Of a stretch of DNA of 64,000 nucleotides, positions 1 to 10,566 are shown one piece after another (position 1 is the first letter of the stretch; each line of letters starts with the position of its first letter). The notes under the pieces were generated by a model, which saw nothing but the letters and a program-made list of their open reading frames with translations, was not told the DNA's origin and did no database searches. A program made the position numbers and the translations under genes. The stretch comes from Phanerochaete sordida (lineage: Eukaryota > Basidiomycota > Agaricomycetes > Polyporales > Phanerochaetaceae), in the NCBI GenBank assembly GCA_019973155.2, contig BPQB01000042.1, forward strand, positions 1 through 64,000. The letters run 5' to 3'.

Positions 1-181
1 TTATAGCTAGCTTAAGCATTGATAACCTGACATGTTCTTTCTTTCATGCTGTTAAAATGCATTCATGACGTAAGCTAACCAGCAGAAATAAAACTGCTAC
101 ATGGCTGGCCACTGCATATATGCCCCTTATTGGATGGACATTTGTCACTGATTGCTAAGCTTTCAGTTATGGGCTTTCGTA

Positions 182-661
182 ATGAATGCACTGCGCTTCC
201 ACGCCGAGTTCAAAAAGCGTGTGCATGAGATGAGGCAGCAAGCACACGCGGAAAGGAATAAGAAGAAGCAGGCGGACGCGCTCCGCCACGAGAAAGCAAA
301 GAAGAAGACTGAAAACGCCAAAGCGCGCTACGAGGAGGCCTGGCAGCGCCTTCTCGCGGGCACGGTCGACCGTGAGCTGCGTTTCGAGGACGTGCCCTGG
401 CCCGTCTTCGTCGTGAAAGGCCGCGGCACCGCGCTCACCGCCGACGCCATCGCTAAGTTCCTCCTGCCCCCGCCGCGCCCCTTCGGCACCGCGGCCGCCA
501 CCAAGGAGCGCAGGATCAGGCTCCGCGAGGCGCTCCTGCGCTTCCACCCCGACAAGTTCGAGGGCCGCTTCCTGCGCTACGTGCGCCAGGCCGACCAGGA
601 TCGCGTGCGCGAGGGCGTGGTCGAGGTCACCCGCGGCCTCAACGCGCTGCTCCTGCAGTGA
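182..661 (+). CDS. NFKBIL1-like / J-like C-terminal fragment (3' exon)
   Basis: The last 160 codons or so encode a charged Lys/Arg/Glu/Ala-rich helix (residues about 5-75), then a compact domain with FEDVPWPVF, a short helix AIAKFLLPPP, and REALLRFHPDKFEGRFLRYV, ending in LNALL. The LLRFHPDKF motif and the preceding PWP element are typical of fungal proteins related to NF-kappa-B inhibitor-like protein 1, whose motif resembles the HPDK of J domains. The function in fungi is unknown. The first in-frame ATG is at 182, but the frame is open upstream to an acceptor-like ctttcag near 161-170. Earlier exons may therefore lie at or beyond the window edge, and I treat this as the 3' part of a gene. 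The stop is TGA at 659-661. Confidence 0.6.
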   Translation: MNALRFHAEFKKRVHEMRQQAHAERNKKKQADALRHEKAKKKTENAKARYEEAWQRLLAGTVDRELRFEDVPWPVFVVKGRGTALTADAIAKFLLPPPRPFGTAAATKERRIRLREALLRFHPDKFEGRFLRYVRQADQDRVREGVVEVTRGLNALLLQ

Positions 662-914
662 GCGCACAGCGTCGCCGTGCGATGCGCATATACCCCATGG
701 ATACTGGATTGCGGGTGCGCTATTCGTGTTTATCACCCGTCGAAAATACTGAAAGAAGAAAAAAAGAAGGAAAAGAAGAGCGATCTTCATGAAAGCCGAA
801 AAAAATGAATAAGGAATCTCGAAGAGAAGGAATGCCACAGCAGCCAAAAGCTTCTTCATCACCATTCACCCACCCATGCTACGCGTGGCGAAGAAGCAAA
901 TATACCCGCTGCTC

Positions 915-1560
915 ATTCGGGCATTGTATTTGTACCATCCTGCGCCGTGCGTCGCATTCACGAGACGTGCCGCCGACCCACTGTATCCCATCTCGAGGCT
1001 GTGTTGCCTGTGCAGGATGCAGGACACGATATTTAAGTCAGTAACGAGCCGATGTGTACCACCTGACCTGCAAAGTGCGCATCGCGGGCGCGCAGCCATC
1101 CACTCATCGCGCGGCGTGCGCACGCTCATCACATCCCGCTCGCTGCGTCGCAGCAGCCCCTCGGCTCGATATCGTCGAGTCAGTCGCTGAGAGACTCTTC
1201 ACTACCATTGATTCATCTCTCCACCCGCACACCGCCAAAATGCATCCTCGCTGCTCGATCGAGCATCGTATTCATGCAACTCTTCGCCGTGCGCCACATA
1301 CACGAGGCCTCAGCTGCCGCTTGCGTTCCATATGCCATCCCGAGGCCGCGGCGCCTGCGCAGCTAGAAGCAGACCATCACACACACCCCGTCCTCCGTCC
1401 CCTCATGTCAACGACGAGCTGATGCATACCTCCTGACCTGCAAAGCGCAGGCATCGGCGCGCATCTGCAACTCTCCATAATGCCCCCATCGGGCGGCATG
1501 CGCTCATCTATTACCCACCGCTCGCGGCATCGTGCTGGCCGCTGGGCTCGACACGCTCCA
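915..1560 (+). repeat. Degenerate long tandem repeat, period about 345-370 bp
   Basis: Two successive blocks align by eye. Block 1 has the landmarks gcattgtatt (921), cgccgtgcgtcgcattca (943), cccatctcgagg (about 985) and cctgacctgcaaag (about 1062). Block 2 has gcatcgtatt (about 1263), cgccgtgcgccacataca (1285), gccatcccgagg (about 1332) and cctgacctgcaaag (about 1432), in the same order. The spacing is about 342-370 bp. The copies are clearly diverged, and no frame is conserved between them. A third, weaker copy may follow near 1680-1960. Confidence 0.5.
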
Positions 1561-2023
1561 GCCGGTCGTGGCGCGCCGCCAGACAGAACCGTCATCGCCG
1601 TCGCTGTCACGTACGTACACAACCCATCTCCATCAAGCAAGGGCGCATGTCGCATTGTCCAGGCTCCCTCCGCGCGACGATGTGCTCCCTCCACACGAAT
1701 AGCGGCCCCAACGCGGGGCATCCCATTGCGCCGCGCCGGCCGATGGCGTCGGCGCGGCATTGTCGTCACTTCGGTCCCCGTTCTCTACCGCATGCTACAT
1801 GCAGCATACAGCGACGCCGACGGATGCTGCGGATCGACGCAGGTGCCATCTATCCGAGGATCACTCGCCTTGCGGGCTCCTCATGCATGCCAGAGCTCCA
1901 CGGCGCTCGACCCAGCCACGACCACGACTGCGCGCCGCGGCGTGCGGGACATATGTAGGTGCATAGGTGCTGGCGATGCCGGTTGTCCGCGTCGGGCGGT
2001 GGTAGAGACGAAGAATCAGTTGG

Positions 2024-2127
2024 AAGGATTAGTTGGAAGCATTGATGGGGAGGATTAGCTGGGAGGATTAGTTGGGGGACTAGCTGGGAGGATTAGTCGA
2101 GAGGATTGGCTGGGAGGATTAGATACT
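2024..2127 (+). repeat. 13-bp minisatellite, consensus AGGATTAGYTGGG
   Basis: From 2051 the sequence reads as successive 12-13-nt units: aggattagctggg, aggattagttggg, ggactagctggg, aggattagtcgag, aggattggctggg and aggattagatact. A looser copy starts at 2025. There are about six to seven imperfect units. It lies about 330 bp upstream of the polymerase X start codon. Confidence 0.85.
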
Positions 2128-2456
2128 GCACCTGAGAGGCTACGCCGCTCGACTCGTCGGCTGCCGTGGAATATATTTTCTCTTTCTATTTTCTTGGACT
2201 TTATGGTGTGATTGCGTGATACATCTCTCCGCGTGCACCAGCAAATGCTGTAGGCGACAAGTGGTGGTAGGCGAAATATTGGTGTTGGTGGTCAGGTTCA
2301 TGTCCGCGACCGCAAAGCGTCCGCGCGTTCGCTCCGAGGCGTGGGCGCTTACCTCGATATGACGTCCGCCACGGCCGCGGCCTCTCGTCTTCGCTGACCT
2401 CACCTCACTTGCCTCCCCCCGTTTCCTCGCCGCCGTCGCCCCCGCCTGTGTGGACG

Positions 2457-4838
2457 ATGCCCTTCAAGCGACCCGCCGCGGCGCAGCACGACTCGGGCTC
2501 CTCGTCCAGGCAGACGCCCGACGACGACGCGTCCACGCCGCCCCCCGCAAAGCGAGCGCGGGGCGCGAAGCTCTTCCCCGACATCGCGGTGCACATCATC
2601 CAGGCGAAGCTCGACGGGCACGCCGTCGCGGAGCTGCACGCGCTCGCGGAGCGGCACTGCGCGCGCATCGCCGAGCGCGCCGCAGACGCGGACGTGCTCG
2701 TCACCGCGGTCTCGATGCGCCGCCGGCTCGAGCGGCACGTCGCGTGGGACGTCGCCGTGCGTGCTTCCCGCTGCTGTGGTCGTGGGCTGTGCGGCTGACG
2801 GGGGCGTGCAGAAGAGCAAGGCGGTCGTGACGCCGGCGTGGCTGCGCGACTCGGTCGCGGCGGGCACGCCCCTCGCGTGTGCGCCGTACGTCGCGCTGCA
2901 GGACCTCCGCGAGGAGACGATCCGGAACTGTCCTACGTGTGACACGGAGCCGTGTGAGTGTGCGGACACGGATGTCGAGGACGAGCGGGCACCGGGCCCT
3001 GAAGCGCACTATCCGTCGCCTCCCGCCTCGTCTGGCTCGCCCCCGAAGACCCCGCTGCTGGCAGGTGCGGACGCGGAGCTGCGGACGAAGGCCAACCTAG
3101 ATTCTCCGCCGAGTGGATCGAAGACGAAGATCAAAGCGAAGGCTGCTGAAGCCGCGAAGACGGCTTCGTGCCCTGTACCCGCTCACCTACTGCCGCCCTT
3201 GCCTCCGTTGCCTACAGATCTGTCCAAGCTCCACTATAATGCGAAATATGCTTGCCAGAGAGCGTCACCGTTGGTGTGTCCGAATCAAGCGTTGGCGGTT
3301 GAATTGGACATTATCAAGCGCAGTCGTGCCTTGGAGAGCGAAGAGCGGAGTGCGCTCAGCTACTCCCGGGCCATCAGTGTCGTAAAAGGTATGGATGTAT
3401 GCCTTCTATACTACATAGTTTCACACTGAGCCAATACTCAAGCCTACCCACGCCGTTTGACCTCGATGCGCCAGATTGCAGAGCTTCCATACATTGGGGC
3501 GAAGCTCACGGGCTTGGTGAGTGGCAGCTCCCTTCATGTTACAGGCAACTTAAGCCTTTCCCAGGTGCAAGAGTTTATGGACAGCGGCCAGATTTCCGAA
3601 GCCCGTACGCCACATCCCTTCGCCGCATACAAGCCTTCTAACACACTCTCCAGGCACCATCGCGTCCTCGGAACGCTTTAAAGCCCTCACCCTCTTCTCG
3701 TCAATTTACGGCATTGGCCCCTCGACCGCACGGCGCTTATATGCGCTCGGGCTGCGCACCGTCGAAGACCTCGAAGTATACTTCGGCGTCCTGCCCGAAG
3801 AAGAAGAGAGCCAGCTCGTCGAGCTCGAGCACCGCGAGAAGCCCGGACGCGCAGACGACGCCGGCCTCGGCGAGACGTGGATCAAGATCGCGCTGGGCCT
3901 CAGGAAGGATTTCGAGCTGAAGTGCGTGGGGCGCTGCGTATATGCGCTGTGCTGCTCATAGTGCCGGCCAGGGTCCCGCGGGCGGAGGTCGAGGAGATGG
4001 GGCGCGTCATCACGGACGAGCTCAACGTGCTCGAGCCCGGCTGCGTGTCGACGATCGTCGGAGGGTGCGTATCCTGTTCGGACGATGCACCCAGACCTCT
4101 GACACCGCGCACAGCTACCGACGCGGCAAACCCGAGAGCAACGACGTCGACATCGTCTTCACGCACCCCGACGCGTCCAAGTCGAAGGGGCTCTGCAAGC
4201 GCCTCGTGCAGCACCTGCACCAGCGCGGTGCGTCCCCCCCCCTCGCCCCTGGCCCTCTCCGCGCCACGGCTGATCCGCCCGCAGGCATGGTCACACACGT
4301 GATGCACCTCTCGGGGTTCCACGGGCACAACCCCCTGCGTACGACGCACTGGGACTCGCTCGAGAAGGCGCTCACCGTGTTCGTGCTCCCGCCCGCGTCG
4401 CCACGCTACGCGGGCGTGCGCCGCCGCGTCGACCTCATCTGCGCGCAGCCAGAGGTGTACTGGTGCGCCGTCGTCGGGTGGTGCGTGTGGTTTTCAACGT
4501 GGTGTCAGAGGCGTACTGGCGCTGACGGGCACGGACGGTGTGTGCAGGAGCGGGTCGATCATGTTCCAGCGTGACCTGCGGCAGTGGGCGAAGGACAAGA
4601 CGTGCGTTGTTTTGTGCTGGTTGGCTGCGACGGAAGCTGATGCTGATCGTCTAGCGGCATGAAGTTCGATAGCTCCGGCATGTAGGGCATCCCCTTCTTC
4701 AGATGGACATCGCTGACCTAGATGTTCAGCGTGCGGAGATACGACTCGAAGGCCTTCTACCCGAAGACAGAGAAGGAAGTGTTCGACCTGCTCGGGCTGG
4801 AATGGATTGATCCTGTGTGGCGGAACGCCGATTTATGA
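2457..4838 (+). CDS. Family X DNA polymerase with BRCT domain (pol lambda/Pol4-like)
   Basis: This is a template-dependent gap-filling polymerase, expected to act in the nucleus in non-homologous end joining and base excision repair. The N-terminus holds a BRCT domain (from LFPDIAVHII through VVTPAWLRDS) followed by a Ser/Pro-rich linker. Next come the 8-kDa helix-hairpin-helix region (YSRAISVVK, LPYIGAKL), the fingers HhH (YGIGPSTARRLYALG), and the palm with both metal-binding acidic motifs, ESNDVDIVF and RRVDLICA. The C-terminus carries WSGSIMFQRDLRQWA and ends LEWIDPVWRNADL. Several short introns interrupt it. The last, 4682-4729, removes an apparent in-frame stop (ATG TAG) and restores DSSGIVRRYDSK. 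ATG 2457 is chosen because the frame further upstream has no ATG. All key residues appear intact. Pol4/pol lambda is favoured over pol beta because of the BRCT domain. Confidence 0.9.
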
Positions 4839-5071
4839 CTGAGGCTGTTTATGACTGACTTTCTCCGGTTACCATTTACTGGGACTCTGGCGATGATTAT
4901 CTCTTTTGTTCTATGTAGCGTTAGGTGAAAGAAGTATACTGTATTATCTTGAAACGTGTATAGTAGTCAAACTCGAATATGATGACAGTAAAAGAACGTT
5001 CTCAAACTAGGTATAGGGACGGGCGGGATGAGACGTCCAAGGGTATACGATTGGAAGAACACTCTCCGTCC
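4839..5071. other. Short 3' intergenic spacer between convergent genes
   Basis: This is AT-richer than the flanking coding sequence, as expected for two converging 3' ends. Both flanking 3'UTRs and poly(A) sites should fall here. I see nothing else in it. Confidence 0.5.
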
Positions 5072-6277
5072 TCAGACAGGAGGCGCAAAGCGCGAGTCAG
5101 TGCCGTACGCCTGCGGCGCCATAGTACTCATAGAGTACGCGCCTCTTCCGTTCTGCGCGCCCCGAGCCTGGTCGCGGCGCGCGTCCATCTCGAGCTTCGA
5201 CGGGACGAGGCCGGGCACGAGGAAGAGCAGCGCCGCGATGAGTTCGGGCGTTGCGGCGAGCGGGTAGAAGAGCGAGGCTTGGTTTTGCTGCGGGTGCTGG
5301 TGAGCGGCAGACCCGGGTGAGTAGCAAGACAGAAGCCGCACCTTCTGCGTGTTCCCGAGCGTAGCGACCAGGAACGCCTCGCGCACGATGCAGAGCGCGG
5401 CGATGGCGAACAGCATGAAGACGCCGTAGCGCCTGCCAAGAGTCGGCGCGACCTCATACAGCGCCCCAGCTGCGTCGCGCGCGTCAGTATGTGGTGAACA
5501 TGCAGGAGGGATTGTACGCACAGCGGTGCTCGTCCGCGGCGAGCAGCAGCGTCACGAAGAGCAGCATGCAGGACACGACGAGGAAGATCACGATGCTGAC
5601 TTTGCGCAGGCTGTTGCCCGTCGCCTGGCTGCTGCTGTCCGAGTCGCCTTGCTTGACCTGTGGGGCGACAGTCAGCCGGTAGAGGCGGGGCAGAGATAGA
5701 CTGGGCACGTACACCGGCGACGATGCCGAGCACGACGGCGCCCATGAGCAGCGCGCGCACGAGTATGCGTGTACGCGCGACCTTGCTGAAGAGGGCGAGC
5801 GGCCCGGGAAGCTGCCGTTTCTCTTTGCCGCTGTTGACCATGTCATCGCTGGAGGCGCAGTCAGCGTGCGGATTGCCAAAGCGGAAGGCGCGGCGTACCG
5901 GTCAAGAACCAGCGTGTACGCGGAGTACAACAGCCCGAAGAATCCGACACCGTAGATTACTGACTCTGCGACGAATAGATTGAGGTTGGTGCCCGCGGTC
6001 GCGCTGCCTGCGAGCACGGAGCGGAGGGTGAACGCGGTTGCGCGGACTGGCGCAAGCGGGCGGCGTGAGTATTCTTCCTATCCTCGCAGAGAGAGCCACA
6101 GCACTCACCGACGCTGAACACCGTTAGAAACCGCCAGGCAAATGCTGGACGCTTGAATATGAGGACGGCGAAGACGGAAAGGAGGAGGACGTAGAGCCCC
6201 GCAAAGACGATAGCAGCGGGGAGCTCGCTGTGCGCGATGCCTTCTTCCCGGGCGTAGTTTATCGACGAGCTAGACAT
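5072..6277 (-). CDS. Multi-span membrane protein, DUF7702-like (copy 1)
   Basis: This is an integral membrane protein of unknown function with about seven hydrophobic segments. In order they are PAAIVFAGLYVLLLSVFAVL, FLTVFSV plus AFTLRSVLAG, ESVIYGVGFFGLLYSAYTLV, VRALLMGAVVLGIVAGV, SIVIFLVVSCMLLFVTLLL, YGVFMLFAIAALCIVREAFL and ELIAALLFLVPGLVPSKLEM, followed by a polar cytosolic-type tail ending SRFAPPV. Layout and motifs resemble the fungal DUF7702 seven-helix family (distant RTA1/GPCR-like topology). Five or so short introns lie between the segments. ATG 6277 opens MSSSSINYAREEG, which aligns with the start of the next gene upstream, and a TATA-like element sits about 65 nt before it. It is a tandem paralogue of the gene at 6855-7996. 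The family label rests on motif recall only. Confidence 0.7.
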
Positions 6278-6340
6278 GCGACGACAGGAGGAGGAGTGGT
6301 GAGGGACAGTTGGGTGCATCCACGCCAAGCACCGCGGTGC

Positions 6341-6348
6341 CTTTTATC
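6341..6348 (-). promoter_or_regulatory. TATA-like box for membrane protein copy 1
   Basis: On the minus strand the sequence reads GATAAAAG, about 65 nt upstream of the ATG at 6277. This is a suitable spacing for a short 5'UTR. Confidence 0.45.
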
Positions 6349-6854
6349 GCAGGCATCCTCGAAGAAAATCCGATTGCACCCCGCGAGGCGGTGGTGCTGC
6401 AGGTGTTGGTGCGCTGGTGCGCAGCCTATGAAAATGCGCATCTAGAAGCCCACATACGCGGATCGACGACGGAGGCCCCCCGCAGAGCTGGACGCGGTCA
6501 GCGCGCTTGCGCACCGGCCGCCGTGCGCACAGCGCTTTTGGGCGCTTGGACGGGCCCCGGGACCGCGCAGTGCGCTGGCCATTGGCCTCTGGCTCTGCGT
6601 CCCTCGAGAGCATGGGAGCCGCAGCAGAAAAGCGAGCGACACGCCCACCGAGCTGCGAGTGAAGCACTGCCCGTCGCCGGAGCCGCAGAGTGCGGTCCCC
6701 AGAGGGCGGACATGCGTTGCTGCGTGGAGGTCCTGGAATAGACGCGTTCGTGCCTGGAGAACAGAAAAGTGTGTTGGATCGGTAGCATGGTGATAATATA
6801 CACAAACGTCACAGGACCGTGCTGCATGCTGCGACTGCGACCCCATGCCAGCAA
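6349..6854. other. Spacer between tandem paralogues
   Basis: About 0.5 kb contains the upstream region of copy 1 and the 3' flank of copy 2. Open frames here have no hydrophobic-segment pattern or shared motifs. I see no additional gene. Confidence 0.5.
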
Positions 6855-7996
6855 CTACTTGCGATAGTGCCCCATCTCGTTCGAGTCCGGCGAGCCAAGC
6901 ATCTTCTGCTGCTCGGCCTCCGCGATCTCCAATCTGGACGGGACGAGTCCAGGGGCCGCAAAAAACAGCACCGCGAGCAGTTCCGGCAGAGCAGAAAGCG
7001 GATACCACAGGTGGGCGTTGTTTTGCTGTCAGTCGCGGACTGGGATCAGAGGCGGCGGTGCAGTGTTTCAGTCGGTGACGCACCTGCGACAGGTTGCTCA
7101 GCGTCGCGGCGTAGAACGATTCGCGGAGGAGGCACAGCAGCGCAATGGCCAGGAGCACAAAGATGCGGTACTTGCGCCCGACGGGTCCGTCCACGCTCCG
7201 CCGGCCTGCAGCCCATGGTCAACCGTGCGAACCGATCCCCCTGCTGGCGCGGACACGTACTCATCATCTCTTCGACGGTAAGCTGCCCCGCGACGAGCAC
7301 AAGGCACGCACAGACAACGAGGAAGATGTAGACACTGGCTTTGCGCAGGGAGGCGGCGGTGTTCAGGGTCGACTGCTTGCTGGAGTTGGTCATCGACTGC
7401 GTGGGAGTTCGTGAGCGGGCGATGCCCGAAAGATTGTGAATGGACCCACCCCTGCGGCGATTCCAAGGGCCACGGCGACCGTCAGCACGAGCCTGATAAT
7501 GCGCCGATTGCCGATGACGCGCATGACGATACCCAGAGGGCCATCCGAGATCATAGGGCGAACACGAAGCATGTCTATGCTGGAAGGGCTAGTCAATAAA
7601 CGTACCGCTCCCCGATACGAATATCGCTCACCGATCAAGAACGAGCGTATAGGCAGAGTACAGCAGCCCAAAGAAGCCCACGGAATAGATGACCGATTCC
7701 GCGATGTAGACGTTGATGTTCTCTCCAGCGGTGTCGCTGCCGGCTAGGATGGCTCGCAGCGTGAAGGCCGTGATACGAACTGCAATCCAGTCAGATCCTA
7801 CATCGATCGCACCAGAGCGGAGACGCGACTCACTGACACAGAACAGCGACAGCACGATGAGCACGTACGTCGGGTGGCGGATGCTCCGGACGACGTTCAG
7901 GAGGAACAGCGGGACGTATATCACGGCCATGACGATGGCGCCCGCGAGCTCGCTCTTCTCGATGCCTTCGTACCGCGCATAGTTGATTCCGGCCAT
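6855..7996 (-). CDS. Multi-span membrane protein, DUF7702-like (copy 2)
   Basis: This is a paralogue of the gene at 5072-6277 with the same order of hydrophobic segments: AGAIVMAVIYVPLFLLNVV, YVLIVLSLFCV, AFTLRAILAGSDTAG, ESVIYSVGFFGLLYSAYTLV, IIRLVLTVAVALGIAAGV, SVYIFLVVCACLVLVAG, RIFVLLAIALLCLLRESFY and a final PELLAVLFFAAPGLVPSRLE. It ends HYRK at the stop (6855-6857). The block SVIYxVGFFGLLYSAYTL and the AGSxTAGxN motif before it are nearly identical in the two copies. ATG 7996 (MAGINYARYEG) is chosen over the in-frame ATG at 8092 because a TATA box at 8098-8107 would place the longer start too close to it. Function unknown. The two copies lie head to tail, consistent with local duplication. 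Confidence 0.7.
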
Positions 7997-8097
7997 CTCG
8001 ATGGTCGGGGTGCAGGGCGGTGGACGCGCACGGACAGTGGTGAGGGCGCGGAGAGGATGCTGGGAGGGCGCTGAGGATACGCGGCCGCACATCGCGC

Positions 8098-8107
8098 CCT
8101 ATATACC
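8098..8107 (-). promoter_or_regulatory. TATA box for membrane protein copy 2
   Basis: The minus strand reads GGTATATAGGG, about 100 nt upstream of ATG 7996. Its position makes the downstream ATG the likely start. Confidence 0.55.
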
Positions 8108-9833
8108 GCCCACGACGGCAGGAACCCTGCAGGTCGCAGGGGCAGTGTCATTAGAGTTGCGCCACGGACACGAGCCCTGGATGGCGCGTCGGCTACGCGA
8201 GCGCGCAGACCACGGGGCGGCGGCCATTGCGGGCACGTCGATCCCCACATTCGCGGTATTGCGCGCGGATGCGCGCAGGCGGAGGGCAGCTTCGAAAGCT
8301 TGGCGTCCGGTGATTGTCAGCGCCGGCGCTGTTGGTGGGCAAGCCACCAGCGGACGTGAGGTGATAGCGAGAGGGGAGGACCCTGGAGCGCTAGCGTCGG
8401 CAGAGATAGTCGGTGTCGTACCGCGCGGCCTCAACGAGGAACTCTCAGGGAATAGTCGGTGTGATGTACCAACGAGGTATTAACACTGCGGGTCAGCAGC
8501 TGACGCTTCTTCTCGAGATAGTGAACACGGTGCAACAACAGAGCAATGCTCGACACCCACCTGTACACTTGCCAGGTTACCGACAAGACAGAAAGGAGAT
8601 CGACCCGGTCCATTGGGGAGCACAGGCGGCGCAGACCACCCTTATGGAGCACCTAAACTCTATGCAGAACTGAGCTTCTCCCTCGTATGTATCGCGGGCG
8701 GCGGTCTCCTGACTTGCACACACAAACTATTAGATCCATGTCGGCATGCATTGACTTTGCCAGAGAAGCACAGACAAACCACGGCCTTGCTAAAACATTC
8801 AAAAGCACGCCTACTCCTGCTCTTTCCTCCTTCCCACCACACCGGTAGTCGCCACAACTCTCAGGACGTGAATCCATCGCGCGGGGCATCAGAGCCCACC
8901 GCCGGCCGCCGCCGTTCGTGGCGCACGGGCTCGGGCGGCGCGTTCGCCGAATGGAGTGCTGTCAAACGGAGTCGTGCGTCTGTTGGGTGCGGAGAGAGAT
9001 GTTGTGCAGCGTGGGCCACGGCTTGTTGACTTCGACATGGATAGATGTTCTGGGGTAATTGATTTGCAAATACGTCACGCCGACTCGGTCGAGCCAGAAT
9101 GACGTCGAGGCCCGCAAACGAGAAATCTCGTTCTGGGCGGAAACAGTAAGTTCGCAGAGTAGTGAGCAGATGAATATGACAGCCCACCGCAGGTAGACCA
9201 CAGCGATCTGCGCCGGCTCGAAGGCGCGGCCCAATCACTGGGGCAAAACGACCCAGGCGCGCACATGGCGCAGCTGGGCAATGGGAGGTCGTGTCATCCT
9301 ATGAAGGGGTCGCGCCTGGCGTGCATGTCAGCGACAATAAGGGGAAGCCGTTACAGAATGCACACACCTTCGAACCCATGGGATGTCAGCCGACTCCGAT
9401 ACACCGCGCTCGGTGCCAGCTACGCGCGGCACATCGAGGGGTGGTGGACGTCGCAGACAGAGCCGAGGAAACAACAACGTGAGAGCCGCCAGGTATACGT
9501 CCGCTTCTTCAGGGCAGGTTGCTTTCTGTCACGTGACGCGGGGAAACTACCTCGCATTCACCGTGCTGCTACTGCACAGCCTGTTATGCTGGCCTCATCT
9601 TCCTGTTCGCTCTGTCGCACACTAGACGTGACTTTCACGACGCCGAGTGGGGATGTTTTGCGTCTCTAACTGGGCTACACCACGAGCCGTCTCTGGATCT
9701 ACGACGACTTCCTCCGGAACAGACTCATAACACGTCGGCGTATGGGATCCACCACTCCTCTTGCGAAACCTGGGGCCAAGTACATCGAGAGCGCAAGTCT
9801 CAGCGGCATCGTCGCCTGTCTCGACGTTCAGCA
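8108..9833. other. Large intergenic region, no supported gene
   Basis: This is 1.7 kb upstream of copy 2 and downstream of the Fmp10-like gene. Frames such as the one at about 8962-9234 (minus) lack an ATG start and any recognisable motif. No repeats or RNA genes were recognised. Confidence 0.5.
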
Positions 9834-10334
9834 TCACCCCCATTCGAGCCCAAGACCCACGCGCACCTTGGTCAAGCCATACGCGACGATCGCGTTCGCA
9901 GCGTCACCCGCAATCCTCGTCGCCGCCTCTCCCTGCGTCGGCTCGTTCGCGTCCTTGATCTCCTCGCCCTCCTTCCCCCTCTCGCGCTTCTCGTATCCAA
10001 ACACGCCGTAGCGGTGCCCGACGCGCTGCGCCCAGCGCCCGCCGTCGTCGAGCCAGCCGCGGGCCTTCTCGCGCGCCCAGCCGGGCTCGCCCTCGGTCGG
10101 CGCGGCGACGGCCTGCACGACGCGGTCGCCGACGCCGAGCGCGCGCGCGCCGAAGAAAAAGCCGCACAGCGGCACGAGCGCCGTCAGCTCGTGCACGAGC
10201 CCGAACGACACGATGAGCGTCGGCAGCGCCGTGCCCGTCCGCGCGGAGATCGCCTGCAGGGCCTGTCGGTACGGCGCGAAGCGCGACTTGGACGCGGGCG
10301 GGGTTGGTGGAGGGGGCGGCGGGGGTGTCGACAT
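9834..10334 (-). CDS. Fmp10-like mitochondrial membrane protein
   Basis: This is a single-exon gene for 166 residues. After a Pro-rich N-terminus (a run of seven Pro) it has an amphipathic helix SRFAPYRQALQAISARTG, then a hydrophobic block with the signature IVSFGLVHELTALVPL and CGFFFGARALGVGDRVV. A charged loop follows, then RVGHRYGVFGYEK, and a C-terminal hydrophobic helix AANAIVAYGLTKVRVGLGL. The HELTAxVPL signature is shared with fungal mitochondrial proteins related to yeast Fmp10 (YER182W), whose function is unknown. ATG 10334 is the first ATG in frame; a TATACACA element lies about 50 nt upstream. Two membrane segments are likely. The family call is by motif only. Confidence 0.65.
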   Translation of the reverse strand: MSTPPPPPPPTPPASKSRFAPYRQALQAISARTGTALPTLIVSFGLVHELTALVPLCGFFFGARALGVGDRVVQAVAAPTEGEPGWAREKARGWLDDGGRWAQRVGHRYGVFGYEKRERGKEGEEIKDANEPTQGEAATRIAGDAANAIVAYGLTKVRVGLGLEWG

Positions 10335-10566
10335 GGCTCCTGTCAAGATGCGTGTGCGCGCGGCTCGCGGCGCGCTTTGGGCTGTGTATAGGCGGGTGCC
10401 TGAGGTGAGAACTCTCCACTTCCCTATCAACTGATGTACTGCAACGAAGCTCGGCTTGCGAACGTCCGAGGTCGAAGTTCACACACAACAGAAGAGATGC
10501 ATCTATTGGATATGTCTACGGCATTACTGCAACTCTACACATTATCGTCGTCGTCGTCATATGTCA

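Larger units (their letters stand above)
662..2456. other. Intergenic region with degenerate repeats, no convincing gene
   Basis: This is 1.8 kb between the NFKBIL1-like gene and the polymerase X gene. Open frames exist on both strands, but they have no family motifs, no shared frame and a composition that follows the GC-rich DNA. The content that can be supported is a degenerate long tandem repeat (about 915-1560) and a 13-bp minisatellite (about 2024-2127), listed separately. Confidence 0.6.

Noticed and set aside
167..865. Long minus-strand frame opposite the NFKBIL1-like exon
   Set aside because: Its composition is the complement of a strongly coding frame, and it has no motifs; a shadow frame.
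8962..9234. Minus-strand frame with a hydrophobic stretch that could mimic a signal peptide
   Set aside because: It begins with TTG, has no ATG, no promoter and no family resemblance.
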